This document shows positions 8,550-17,537 of a stretch of DNA of 53,787 nt, piece by piece. A model generated the notes under the pieces. The model worked only from the letters and a program-made list of their open reading frames with translations. It had not been told where the DNA came from and searched no databases. The first letter of the stretch is position 1; the number at the start of each line of letters is the position of its first letter. This stretch comes from an uncultured Granulosicoccaceae bacterium (GTDB lineage: Bacteria; Pseudomonadota; Gammaproteobacteria; Granulosicoccales; Granulosicoccaceae). The stretch covers positions 1-53,787 of the forward strand of contig CALGNZ010000073.1 in NCBI GenBank assembly GCA_937957915.1. The letters run 5' to 3'. The position numbers and the translations under genes were made by a program.

Positions 8550-10021
8550 TTGAACAGTTACCCGCCATACAGCTCCTGCTGACGCTACTGGCAGCACCGA
8601 TATGCTCAATGCTGCGCAATGGCGATCACGCATGGCGCCTCGCTACTGCTGCGACCTGGTTATCAACGGTCGTGGCCATTATGCTTTTGATCCAGGTTTG
8701 GGATGGCGGAGTCATCAGCTATCAGATGGGTGGCTGGCCACCGCCATGGGGAATAGAAGTACGAATCGATGAACTCAACGCCCTCGTTCTGCTGTTAGTT
8801 ACTTTGTTTGGCAGTCTGGTGATCACTGCTCTAAGAGAGTCATTAAGAGGTGTCATGAGACACCAGCGACAAAGCCTTTACTACACTACGTTTCTATTGT
8901 GTTTCGCCGCTCTGATCGGCATAACCATAACCGCCGACGCATTTAACGTATTCGTCTTTCTTGAAGTATCTTCGCTATCAACCTACGCATTGATCGCCCG
9001 AGGCCGTGACCGCAGAGCACTGACCGCATCGTTTCGCTACCTGATCATGGGCACCATTGGCGCTACCTTTATTCTTATCGCTATTGGCTTTTTGTATATG
9101 GTCACCGGCACACTGAATATGCAGGATCTATCCGAAAGACTGCCCGCCCACTGGGACAATCGCGTCATCCAGGCTTCACTGGCATTCTTTACTGTCGGCA
9201 TAGCATTGAAAGTTGCGGTGTTCCCGCTCCACTACTGGCTGCCTAACGCCTACACATATGCACCAAAAGCGACCACCGCTTTTCTTGCGGCAACGGCAAC
9301 CAAAGTTTCATTGTATGTGATGATTCGATTCCTGTTCGATGTGTACGGTATCGAGTTCGCTTTTGAAAAAATGCAGCTCAGCACTATTCTTGTGCCGCTT
9401 AGTATTGCCGGCATCCTGATCGCCTCGCTGGTTGCAATTTTTCAGAACGATGCAAAACGCCTGCTGGCGTGGTCGAGTGTCGCGCAACTAAGCTATATGG
9501 TACTAGGCCTCGCGCTACTGAATGCCTCCGGAATAACCGCTGCAATTTCGCATATGTTTAATCACGCGATGATGAAAGCCGGACTGTTTCTGGCACTGGC
9601 AGCGATGATCTATCGGGTTAACTCCAGCAAACTGCACGATCTCGCAGGCATCGGCCGCACTATGCCGTTGACAACAGGCGCTTTTGCAGTAATGGGCGTG
9701 GGGTTAATCGGCGTGCCGATGACTGCAGGGTTTGTCAGCAAGTGGTATTTAATCAGCGGTACGCTCGACAAGGGCTGGCTGCCACTGGCAGCACTACTCA
9801 TCGTCTCTTCACTCATGGCAGTGGTCTACATCGGGAAAATCATCGATGTCGCCTATTTTAAACCTGCCCCTCCACAACATGCAGATGTCAGGGAAGCACC
9901 GTTGTCCATGTTAATACCGTGCTGGATCTTCGCACTCTTAACCATCTATTTTGGATTGGATACGCGCATCACCGCGGGGCTCGCCGGACGTGTCGCCCAA
10001 TCTTATCTGGGGGTAAGCTAG
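8546..10021 (+). CDS. mrpD: Mrp/Mnh cation:proton antiporter subunit D (first NuoL/M/N-like subunit)
   Basis: Large antiporter-like membrane subunit of 491 residues, about 14 helices, with a Proton_antipo_M domain. Visible hallmarks are FNVFVFLEVSSLSTYALIA, VFPLHYWLPNAYTYAPKATT, QNDAKRLLAWSSVAQLSYM and FNHAMMKAGLFL, which contain the Lys, Glu and His residues used in proton translocation by complex I relatives. It is coupled to mrpC by an ATGA overlap. It is the first of three related large subunits in the operon. Confidence 0.93.
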   Translation: MIEQLPAIQLLLTLLAAPICSMLRNGDHAWRLATAATWLSTVVAIMLLIQVWDGGVISYQMGGWPPPWGIEVRIDELNALVLLLVTLFGSLVITALRESLRGVMRHQRQSLYYTTFLLCFAALIGITITADAFNVFVFLEVSSLSTYALIARGRDRRALTASFRYLIMGTIGATFILIAIGFLYMVTGTLNMQDLSERLPAHWDNRVIQASLAFFTVGIALKVAVFPLHYWLPNAYTYAPKATTAFLAATATKVSLYVMIRFLFDVYGIEFAFEKMQLSTILVPLSIAGILIASLVAIFQNDAKRLLAWSSVAQLSYMVLGLALLNASGITAAISHMFNHAMMKAGLFLALAAMIYRVNSSKLHDLAGIGRTMPLTTGAFAVMGVGLIGVPMTAGFVSKWYLISGTLDKGWLPLAALLIVSSLMAVVYIGKIIDVAYFKPAPPQHADVREAPLSMLIPCWIFALLTIYFGLDTRITAGLAGRVAQSYLGVS

Positions 10022-10070
10022 TGGACCTTCAATTCAATGATCTGCTGCACTCTGAATCCACAATTATCGG

Positions 10071-11564
10071 ATGGAAGTACCAATAGTGACTGATTCAACC
10101 CTATTACTACTGGCACTGCTCGTCCCGTTGGCGGGTGGTCTATTACTCACGCTGCAGTCTAACTCGCCTAATACTCGCGATGTTATAAGCCTGGTCACAG
10201 CTACCCTGCTGTTCCTTATTGTGTTGTCGTTGTATCCGGCAGTCCTGAGTGGCGACACCCCATCGATCGTACTGGCCGAACCCATTAAAGGCTTGTCCTT
10301 CAGCCTGGAAGCAGAACCACTCGGCTTACTGTTTGCCACCATCGCCTCGGGCTTGTGGATACTGACGACGCTGTACGGCATGGGCTATATGCGCGGTAAC
10401 AATGAAACCAATCAGACCCGGTTTTTCTTCTGCTTCGCTATCTCTATATCAGCAGCAATGGGTATCGCGTTTGCCGGCAACCTGATGACGTTGTTTGTGT
10501 TTTATGAAATGCTAACACTGGCTACGTACCCGCTGGTGACGCACAAGGGCAATGAGGACGCCAGACGCGGTGGCCGTATTTATCTCGGCATACTGATGTT
10601 CACTTCAATTGGCTTTTTGCTGTTTGCCACCCTGTGGACGTTCAACCTTGCAGGCACACTGGATTTTCAGCCTGGCGGCATACTGCGCGAACATGTTGGC
10701 CCAGGCACCGCGATGATACTGCTGACGTTATTTGCTTTTGGTACCGGCAAAGCTGCGTTGATGCCCTTTCACAGATGGTTGCCCGCGGCAATGGTTGCAC
10801 CGACACCGGTCAGTGCTTTGTTACACGCAGTGGCGGTCGTCAAGGCCGGCGTTTTCACTATTCTAAAAATCACCATATACATATTTGGTATTGACCTGAT
10901 AGCAGACACCGGTGCAGGCACAATTGTTATGTGGGTTGCTACGTTTACGCTGGTCGTAGCATCTATTGTTGCACTTACCAAAGACAACCTGAAAGCGCGC
11001 CTGGCCTATTCGACGGTGGGCCAGCTTAGCTATGTCATCGTTGGTGCCATGCTCGCTAACGCTGCCGGTATCATCGGCGCAACCATGCAAATAGCCATGC
11101 ATGCGATGGGAAAAATCACCCTGTTCTTTTGTGCCGGCGCCATTTATGTCGCCACCCATAAAACCGAAATCAGTGACATGCGCGGCCTCGGCTACCGAAT
11201 GCCCTTTACCTTCGCTGCCTTTTTTATCGGATCACTGAGCATTATCGGTCTGCCACCGCTTGGTGGTTCGTGGGCCAAGTGGCACCTGCTAATGGGGTCG
11301 ATCGAAGCGACGCAGTGGATAATTGTCGCCGCGCTGTTGGTGAGCTCACTATTGAATATCGCCTACCTGATACCGGTTGCCGCGCGCGCTTTTTACATGG
11401 CGCCTGATTCGCCCGACAAGGGTCCGACAACTATCGCGGAAGCGCCACTGCTTTGTGTAGTGCCACTGTGCATTACCGCTGCCGGATCAGTATTGCTCTT
11501 CTTTTTTGGAGACTCACTCAATCAGCTTATTAGCCTGATTCCACTTAGAGCGACACAACCATGA
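10071..11564 (+). CDS. Second NuoL/M/N-like antiporter subunit (MrpD/MrpA-type)
   Basis: Membrane protein of up to 497 residues with the proton antiporter fold. It shows FVFYEMLTLATYPLVTHKGN, MPFHRWLPAAMVAPTPVSALLHAVAVVKAGVF (Ala-Pro-Thr-Pro-Val-Ser-Ala-Leu is the classic complex I motif), DNLKARLAYSTVGQLSYV and MHAMGKITLFF. The ATG at 10071 lacks a clear ribosome binding site. An in-frame GTG at 10086 has GGAAG about 8 nt upstream and may be the true start. It lies 49 nt after mrpD and overlaps the next gene by 4 nt. It may take the role of the NuoL-like half of MrpA, which is missing as a separate gene; that role is inferred. Confidence 0.88.
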   Translation: MEVPIVTDSTLLLLALLVPLAGGLLLTLQSNSPNTRDVISLVTATLLFLIVLSLYPAVLSGDTPSIVLAEPIKGLSFSLEAEPLGLLFATIASGLWILTTLYGMGYMRGNNETNQTRFFFCFAISISAAMGIAFAGNLMTLFVFYEMLTLATYPLVTHKGNEDARRGGRIYLGILMFTSIGFLLFATLWTFNLAGTLDFQPGGILREHVGPGTAMILLTLFAFGTGKAALMPFHRWLPAAMVAPTPVSALLHAVAVVKAGVFTILKITIYIFGIDLIADTGAGTIVMWVATFTLVVASIVALTKDNLKARLAYSTVGQLSYVIVGAMLANAAGIIGATMQIAMHAMGKITLFFCAGAIYVATHKTEISDMRGLGYRMPFTFAAFFIGSLSIIGLPPLGGSWAKWHLLMGSIEATQWIIVAALLVSSLLNIAYLIPVAARAFYMAPDSPDKGPTTIAEAPLLCVVPLCITAAGSVLLFFFGDSLNQLISLIPLRATQP

Positions 11565-11911
11565 GTCAACCCGGATCTGACAACCCGACTGATCAACCTG
11601 GCGCTGACAAAGCCCGTGATCAAAGCATCCGCGATGAAAAGAAATGGTGGCTGGACAGTCCCGCCAACATCAAGCTCATCGTGTGGGCTTTAGCCATTGT
11701 CTGTGTACTGCTGTTTCTTGCTGATTTCTTCTATCACAAACACGGTCATTTCGATTTTGAACAATGGCCGGGGTTTTATGCATGGTACGGATTTCTGAGT
11801 TACTGCACCATCGTGTTAACCGCGAAACAGATCCGCAAACTGATCGGTCGCGATGAATCCTTCTATGAAAAAGAAGACTCTGACACCAACAACGAATTAG
11901 ACAATGAGTAG
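11561..11911 (+). CDS. Small two-helix membrane protein of the antiporter operon, function unknown
   Basis: 116 residues with a hydrophilic N-terminus of about 38 residues, then a membrane segment IKLIVWALAIVCVLLFLADF. A conserved-looking loop HKHGHFDFEQWPGFYAWYGF is followed by a short second membrane segment and a charged acidic tail. The aromatic loop resembles a conserved hypothetical family that I recall beside NuoL/Mrp-type modules, but I cannot name a function. It overlaps both neighbours (4 nt with the upstream gene, 8 nt with the downstream gene), so it is almost certainly co-translated with the antiporter subunits and may be an assembly or accessory subunit (inference). Confidence 0.85.
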   Translation: MSQPGSDNPTDQPGADKARDQSIRDEKKWWLDSPANIKLIVWALAIVCVLLFLADFFYHKHGHFDFEQWPGFYAWYGFLSYCTIVLTAKQIRKLIGRDESFYEKEDSDTNNELDNE

Positions 11912-13592
11912 TCTCAATCCAGCAATTTTATTTGTCATCGGTGCACTACTGCTGCCTTTGATGCCCGCCAATGCCCGTCGCTACGTGGCATTGCTGATAC
12001 CACTCATCGGTATGGCGCTGGTGCTGCTGACACCCAATGGCAGCTACGGAAATATCACATTATTTGGCCTGGAGTTAACCACCTACAGGCTCGACAAGCT
12101 GGCGTTCGTGTGGGCATTGATATTTCACATCGCGGCATTTATCGGTGCGCTCTACGCTTTTCATTTAAAAGATACCGTTCAACAGACTGCCGCGTTAATG
12201 TACCAGGGCGCCGCCATCGGTGCCGTGCTCGCAGGTGACTTACTCACACTGTTTATATGGTGGGAGCTAACCGCGATCGCCTCGGTATTTTTGATCTGGG
12301 CCAGACGCACAGACCGCGCTTACCGAGTCGGCATGCGCTACCTGATCATTCAAGTCGGCTCCGGTGTAATACTGCTTACCGGTGTACTGTTTTACTATCA
12401 CGACACCAGCTCACTGGCATTCGGTCATCTGGGACTGGGCACCACGGCAACGCTGCTGATATTTATCGCCTTCGGTATTAAGTGCGCCTTTCCGCTCATG
12501 CACAACTGGCTGCAGGATGCCTACCCGGAAGCAACGATAACCGGCACCGTTATACTGTCTGCTTTTACAACCAAGCTGGCAGTCTATGCGCTAGCTCGAG
12601 GCTATGCAGGAACGGAAATACTGATCTGGATCGGCGCCATCATGACCGCGTTCCCGATTTTCTTTGCGGTTATCGAAAACGATTTGCGCAAAGTGCTTTC
12701 ATACAGCCTGAACAACCAATTGGGATTTATGGTCGTGGGTGTTGGCATCGGCACCGAGCTGGCATTAAACGGCACCGCCGCTCACGCCTTCAGTCACATA
12801 CTGTATAAAGCGCTACTGTTTATGGCGATGGGGGCTGTGCTTTACCGAGTAAAAACCATTAAGGCATCGGAACTCGGCGGGCTCTACAAATCGATGCCCT
12901 GGACCACCGTTTTTTGCATCATCGGCTCAATGTCGATCTCCGCCTTCCCTCTATTTTCCGGTTTCATATCGAAGTCGATGATTTTGACGGCGGCCGCGGC
13001 TGAGCACTACACCTGGGTCTGGCTGGTGTTGTTGCTGGCGTCAGCCGGTGTGATGGATCACTCGGGTATTAAAATACCGTTCTTTGCATTCTTTGCCCAC
13101 GACAGTGGTAAACGTTGCGAGGAAGCACCAGCGCACATGCTTTGGGCCATGGGTATCGCTGCGTTTCTATGTATCGCGATCGGCGTATATCCGGATGCAC
13201 TGTACTCGATTCTGCCTTATCCGGTGGACTACTCGCCGTACACAGCCACACACGTAATAACGCAGTTGCAGTTGCTGATGTTCTCGGCACTCGCATTTGC
13301 TGTGCTGTTCATCTCCGGGCTCTACCCGCCTGAGATAAAATCGGTGAATCTGGATACTGACTGGTTCTACCGGCGGGCGGCAGTAAAGGTCATGACGCCG
13401 ATAGCAGCAATGGTTGCCACAGCAAGCAATGGCCTGTTTGCCAGCGTTGGCAAAGTTTCCAGTGGGAGTATCAGTGGCATAAACAGCCTGTTCGGCCCGC
13501 AGGCATGGTTGTCACGAACGCTCGACTCAACAGGAATGGTGGCACTGGTTATCGGTGCACTATTGATTTTTCTGGGCTTTTACCTGTTTTGA
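11904..13592 (+). CDS. Third NuoL/M/N-like antiporter subunit (MrpD-type)
   Basis: Large membrane subunit of 562 residues. The proton antiporter core is visible: LLTLFIWWELTAIASVFLIW, KCAFPLMHNWLQDAYPEATI, ENDLRKVLSYSLNNQLGFM and AFSHILYKALLFM. A C-terminal extension of about 130 residues holds further helices and ends LIFLGFYLF. It overlaps the small membrane protein by 8 nt and is the last gene of the operon. No strong terminator was found directly after it. Confidence 0.88.
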   Translation: MSSLNPAILFVIGALLLPLMPANARRYVALLIPLIGMALVLLTPNGSYGNITLFGLELTTYRLDKLAFVWALIFHIAAFIGALYAFHLKDTVQQTAALMYQGAAIGAVLAGDLLTLFIWWELTAIASVFLIWARRTDRAYRVGMRYLIIQVGSGVILLTGVLFYYHDTSSLAFGHLGLGTTATLLIFIAFGIKCAFPLMHNWLQDAYPEATITGTVILSAFTTKLAVYALARGYAGTEILIWIGAIMTAFPIFFAVIENDLRKVLSYSLNNQLGFMVVGVGIGTELALNGTAAHAFSHILYKALLFMAMGAVLYRVKTIKASELGGLYKSMPWTTVFCIIGSMSISAFPLFSGFISKSMILTAAAAEHYTWVWLVLLLASAGVMDHSGIKIPFFAFFAHDSGKRCEEAPAHMLWAMGIAAFLCIAIGVYPDALYSILPYPVDYSPYTATHVITQLQLLMFSALAFAVLFISGLYPPEIKSVNLDTDWFYRRAAVKVMTPIAAMVATASNGLFASVGKVSSGSISGINSLFGPQAWLSRTLDSTGMVALVIGALLIFLGFYLF

Positions 13593-14024
13593 TATAGCCG
13601 GAACCACTCGGCTGATCAGCAAGAGCACTGATCCGCAGGAGCACTTGCTCCTTCAGAGTACGCAGCGTCTGCTGCCTGCTCTGATCCGACTTCACAAGTT
13701 TAACACGGCCACCTGTCGGATCTACTCGGCCAATACAGCCAACAGCCATTGCCCATCACGGTCGCTGGCCCAAGACTGAATCGCCGTACACAGCCGCCTG
13801 ATACCTTAGCATTCAGGCACTTGTTACCCAGATTCCCCGCCGCTTCCCCAAAAGTTAACAAAAATACACCCTGCATAACCAGCAAGTAATCCTTACAGGC
13901 AGCGATCACTGGCCTCTTTGATATATATTCGTGTCAGCTTTTTGATACAAGCTGTTCTTTTTTTGCGTCAATCTTAAAACAAGAAGAAATAAGGCGCCTG
14001 ACTACCCTCAATCGGAGTGACACA
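13593..14024. other. Non-coding gap after the antiporter operon
   Basis: No credible gene is seen in these 432 bases. A small inverted repeat AGGAG/CTCCT with loop CACTTG lies near 13635-13655 and could form a weak hairpin after the operon. The last 100 bases are AT-rich and should hold the promoter of the following gene, but a confident -35/-10 pair could not be assigned. Confidence 0.5.
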
Positions 14025-15326
14025 ATGACAACAAGAATTTTCGCCAAAACTGCAGTCGCAGTGGCGATTGGCTGCACACCTGCATTTGTGGGTGCCGTAC
14101 AGCTTGAAGACTACCTGGTAGCCAATTCCTCTTATGAAGAAGCGTTCTTCAACGCCACCTTTAATGCCGGCGATAGCGCCAGGAACGAGCAAACTGCTTA
14201 CGATTTCAACATGAACACCAGGTTCCAAAAAACGTTTAGCACGTTACCCAGATCGTGGAGCTATACGCTGGCGGGCTTCGCCACTGCCGTTCAGTTTGGC
14301 ACTACCCCGACACAGGAAGTGGTCGATGAGAATGGTGACCCGGTCGAAGACGCAGATGGCAACCGTCAGTTCATCGATCTGCCAGACAGCTCTGAAGACT
14401 ACGGACTGAGCGCGGAAGGCACCATTGACACCTACTTCGTCAATTCAAACTATCCGAAGGCATTCTGGTTTGGTCAGGGTCGATTCGAGACTCGTGACTC
14501 AGCAGAAGACGATGATATCTCCGCCACCGTTGGTTTAGGTTACGGTCGTGTTTACAACGCCACTCCCCTCGCCAAAGTTATTCGCATTGTCGAAGAACTG
14601 AATGAAGAAGGGTTACTTACCGGCCCAATCCCGGATTCTGTCGCTCTGGAAGCTGCAGAAATAATTGATCGCGAAGAAGAGTTCGTCAGCAAGTTCGGCG
14701 CCGATGAATATCGCCGAGACTACTATGCAGCGATTGAAGCCGCACTGGCTCGCAGCGGTGCCATTCGTGACGGCAAGCTGGGTGCACTTGGCGCGTTAAC
14801 CATGGACGAAATTCTGGAAGACGAGCCTATCAGCGTGCGAAAGCATGGCTGGACTGTTCGACTCGGTGCTGGTTATCAGGCCAGTGATCTTGGCGGATTG
14901 GCAAGCAACGACCCCAAGCTGTTATTCCAGTGGGAGTATGCAAAGCCGCGCGGCTACAAAGGACAGTTCATCAACCTGATGACTTACGAACCTGTATTTG
15001 GCGATGAGACCACTCAGGTCATTCGTAACAGCATGAGCTACACCTATGAAATGTCCGATCGAGTTGACTGGATAAACACCTGGGACCTTACTCTGCGCGA
15101 TGGCACTGACGATGAAGGAGCCAGCGTAGAAAGTGTCAGTCATCAGTTGACATCATCTTATCTGTTCCATCTGAACAACAGACTGGACTACGATGTAACA
15201 CTGAAGATCAACCAGACTGATATTGATCCAAATCCAGCGTTTGACCCGGAAGATGCAACGCAGCCATACCCGGGTGATGATCCAACTATCTCACTCAACA
15301 TGGGTTTCAAATACCGTCTGAAATAA
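14025..15326 (+). CDS. Putative outer-membrane/periplasmic beta-rich protein, unidentified
   Basis: 433 residues with a Sec signal peptide (MTTRIFAKTAVAVAIG, cleavage likely after FVGA near residue 24). The mature part is acidic and rich in Tyr, Asp and Thr, with alternating hydrophobic patterns such as WTVRLGAGYQ, DVTLKINQTDI and SLNMGFKYRLK, as in outer-membrane barrels. The central 170-260 segment looks helical (VIRIVEELNEEG, YYAAIEAALARSG) and may be a soluble insertion. The last residue is Lys rather than the usual Phe, so barrel insertion is uncertain. I do not recognise the family. It stands alone with its own terminator. Confidence 0.8.
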   Translation: MTTRIFAKTAVAVAIGCTPAFVGAVQLEDYLVANSSYEEAFFNATFNAGDSARNEQTAYDFNMNTRFQKTFSTLPRSWSYTLAGFATAVQFGTTPTQEVVDENGDPVEDADGNRQFIDLPDSSEDYGLSAEGTIDTYFVNSNYPKAFWFGQGRFETRDSAEDDDISATVGLGYGRVYNATPLAKVIRIVEELNEEGLLTGPIPDSVALEAAEIIDREEEFVSKFGADEYRRDYYAAIEAALARSGAIRDGKLGALGALTMDEILEDEPISVRKHGWTVRLGAGYQASDLGGLASNDPKLLFQWEYAKPRGYKGQFINLMTYEPVFGDETTQVIRNSMSYTYEMSDRVDWINTWDLTLRDGTDDEGASVESVSHQLTSSYLFHLNNRLDYDVTLKINQTDIDPNPAFDPEDATQPYPGDDPTISLNMGFKYRLK

Positions 15327-15359
15327 GCACACGGTTAAACCCGGAAAACAGGAAGGATG

Positions 15360-15384
15360 ACGGGGGCAATAGCCCCCGTTTTTA
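15360..15384 (+). terminator. Rho-independent terminator after the outer-membrane-type gene
   Basis: Perfect 8-bp stem ACGGGGGC/GCCCCCGT with loop AATA, followed by TTTTA. It lies 33 nt after the stop at 15326. The next start codon is only 4 nt downstream. Confidence 0.9.
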
Positions 15385-15387
15385 TGT

Positions 15388-16080
15388 ATGGAACAACAAT
15401 TCGTTACAGGAATCCTTAAACTCAACACCAGCTTTCCGCGCCTGACCGGAGACATAGGCAATCCGGATTCTCTCCGCGGCAAGGTTATCTTCGAGACCGT
15501 GACTGACGCCAATCCGGCCAGCGTGATCACAGGCGCACCACTGCCGGCCCCCCTGGTTGCAGCCTTTGTTGAAAGTGCCCGCACTCTGATTAACCACCCG
15601 GTCGATCTGATTACCACCTCTTGCGGCTTTTTATTGCCCCTTCAGTCTACCCTGACTCAACTCAGTAAAACTCCGGTCATAACATCGTCCCTGTTGTTAG
15701 TTCCACTGCTGCAATCAATGCACGGCAGTCACATTGGTGTTCTCACTTTCGACCGCGACAAACTGATCAATACCCGCAGCGACATTGAAATGCCCGAAGC
15801 GATCGAAGGCCTCAAAGCGTCAGACACGCTGAGGCAAACTATCGCTTTGGATCGTGCATCGCTGAACCGGCAACAGGCGCAGGCAGAAGTACTTAATTGC
15901 GCGTCACGGTTAATAAAGCGGTGGCCCGATACTCGTGCGCTGGTACTTGAGTGCACCAATCTGTCGCCTTACAAACAAGCACTGCGTCAACACACAGGGG
16001 TGCCGGTTTACGATCTGATCGACGCGATCCACTGGCAACAATCTGCCAGCAATGCCCAGCAATCCGGTTCACCGGCTTAA
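15388..16080 (+). CDS. Aspartate/glutamate/hydantoin racemase-like protein
   Basis: 230 residues of the Asp/Glu racemase superfamily, cofactor-independent enzymes that use two cysteines as acid and base. It opens with ILKLNTSFPRLTGDIGNP. The two candidate catalytic cysteines are Cys79 in TTSCGFLLP and Cys189 in LECTNLSPY, in the expected halves. The exact substrate is unknown; this branch is usually annotated only at superfamily level. The ATG follows a terminator directly and shows no Shine-Dalgarno sequence, so its transcript must start inside the hairpin region, or it depends on read-through, or the true start is different. It ends 38 nt before the dGTPase-like gene. Confidence 0.8.
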   Translation: MEQQFVTGILKLNTSFPRLTGDIGNPDSLRGKVIFETVTDANPASVITGAPLPAPLVAAFVESARTLINHPVDLITTSCGFLLPLQSTLTQLSKTPVITSSLLLVPLLQSMHGSHIGVLTFDRDKLINTRSDIEMPEAIEGLKASDTLRQTIALDRASLNRQQAQAEVLNCASRLIKRWPDTRALVLECTNLSPYKQALRQHTGVPVYDLIDAIHWQQSASNAQQSGSPA

Positions 16081-16118
16081 ACTGCGGAACCGAATAATCG
16101 CAAACTCAATTTCTGCCA

Positions 16119-17537
16119 ATGCGCTATGCTGCAACGCGCTGTCAGCAACTCACTTCAAACTGCACAGGTGTTAAACAATTGGAAGATTGGATTGCTCGTC
16201 GCTCACAGGCACGAACCTCAACACGCACCCGCTTCAATGCCGGGACAATTGAAAGCCACTTTCAGCGCGATCGTGCTCGCGTTATACACAGCGCCTGGTT
16301 TCGAGCATTGCAGTCAAAGACTCAGGTACTGGGCCTGGGCGAGAGTGATTTCTATCGCACCCGCCTGACACACTCGCTGGAAGTCGCACAAATCGGCTCA
16401 GGTATCGTTGAACACGTAAAAGCCAACTGCGCAGACACCAGCATCAAAGCCGAGTTGCTGGAGTGGATTGCAACGCCCAGCCTGATCGATGCGGCGTGCC
16501 TTGCGCACGACATTGGCCACTCTCCGTTCGGCCATGGCGGTGAGGTTGCACTCAATTATATGATGCGCAATGACGGTGGTTTTGAAGCCAATGGGCAAAC
16601 CCTGCGTATTCTTTCCAGACTGGGTGAATACTCGGAGAGCAGCGGGCTTGATCTGACGCGCCGATCAACGTTAAGCGTTATCAAATACCCCGGCTACTGT
16701 ACAGAACTGGCGAACTACGGAAAGGACACATCTGGTACCTCGACAAACGGACTGGACACGGAAGGCCACCCCCTGAACATCGATCACTGGCATCCACCGA
16801 AAGGTATCTACGAAGACGAAAGAGAGGTGCTCGACTGGACACTGGAACCATTTTCAACACAGGACCGGAAGCTGTTCCAGCACAGTATTCCCAAAGCCGG
16901 CGGGCACGCCAGAACCTGCTATAAAAGCCTCGATACCTCGATTATGGAACTGGCCGATGACATCGCTTACGGCGTACACGACCTGGAAGACGCAATCGCC
17001 ATGTCCTTGCTGTCGCCCTCGCAATGGGAAAAACATTTTCTGCAACCACTGACGGAAATAAAAAATAATCCGGTCGCCGATAAACAGGATTTCTATACCG
17101 AAAATTTATTCAGTGGAACCAATAAAAACAGAAAACATGCAATCAGTAAGCTCGTCGGCTATCTGATCGATCATATCGATATTCAGCAGTGCAAAGACTT
17201 CGAACACCCCCTGTTGCGACTGCAGGCAGTGATGGAACCTGACGCCGAAGCTTTGCTGAAACTGCTTAAAAAATTCGTGATGGAACAGGTAATATTACGA
17301 CCAGAATTACAGGCATTGCAGTATCGCGGTCAGCGAGTCATTCTGAAAATATTCGATATCTGCCAGCACAACCGGCAACGACTGCTGCCCTCGGATGTGT
17401 ACCAGGAATCACTGGCGAGTGACAACCCGAACCGTATTTTGTGCGATTACATAGCCGGCCTGACTGACTCATCGGCAACACGCATTTACCATCGACTAAC
17501 CACGCCAAGTGCCGGGTCGATTTTCGATCGTATCTAG
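16119..17537 (+). CDS. dgt: dGTPase-like HD-domain deoxynucleoside triphosphohydrolase
   Basis: Cytoplasmic HD hydrolase that splits dNTPs (typically dGTP) to nucleoside and triphosphate; relatives restrict phage by nucleotide depletion. The 472-residue frame carries the metal ligands His85 (RTRLTHSLEV), His130-Asp131 (LAHDIGHSPFGHGGE) and an Asp pair at 280-281 (ELADDIAYGVHDLEDA). The N-terminal FQRDRARVIHSAWFRALQSKTQV matches Dgt. The ATG at 16119 has no clear ribosome binding site. The in-frame TTG at 16179, just before EDWIARR, would fit homologues better. It overlaps the convergent MFS gene by 4 nt at the stops. The gene symbol is by family and the specificity is not shown. Confidence 0.85.
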   Translation: MRYAATRCQQLTSNCTGVKQLEDWIARRSQARTSTRTRFNAGTIESHFQRDRARVIHSAWFRALQSKTQVLGLGESDFYRTRLTHSLEVAQIGSGIVEHVKANCADTSIKAELLEWIATPSLIDAACLAHDIGHSPFGHGGEVALNYMMRNDGGFEANGQTLRILSRLGEYSESSGLDLTRRSTLSVIKYPGYCTELANYGKDTSGTSTNGLDTEGHPLNIDHWHPPKGIYEDEREVLDWTLEPFSTQDRKLFQHSIPKAGGHARTCYKSLDTSIMELADDIAYGVHDLEDAIAMSLLSPSQWEKHFLQPLTEIKNNPVADKQDFYTENLFSGTNKNRKHAISKLVGYLIDHIDIQQCKDFEHPLLRLQAVMEPDAEALLKLLKKFVMEQVILRPELQALQYRGQRVILKIFDICQHNRQRLLPSDVYQESLASDNPNRILCDYIAGLTDSSATRIYHRLTTPSAGSIFDRI

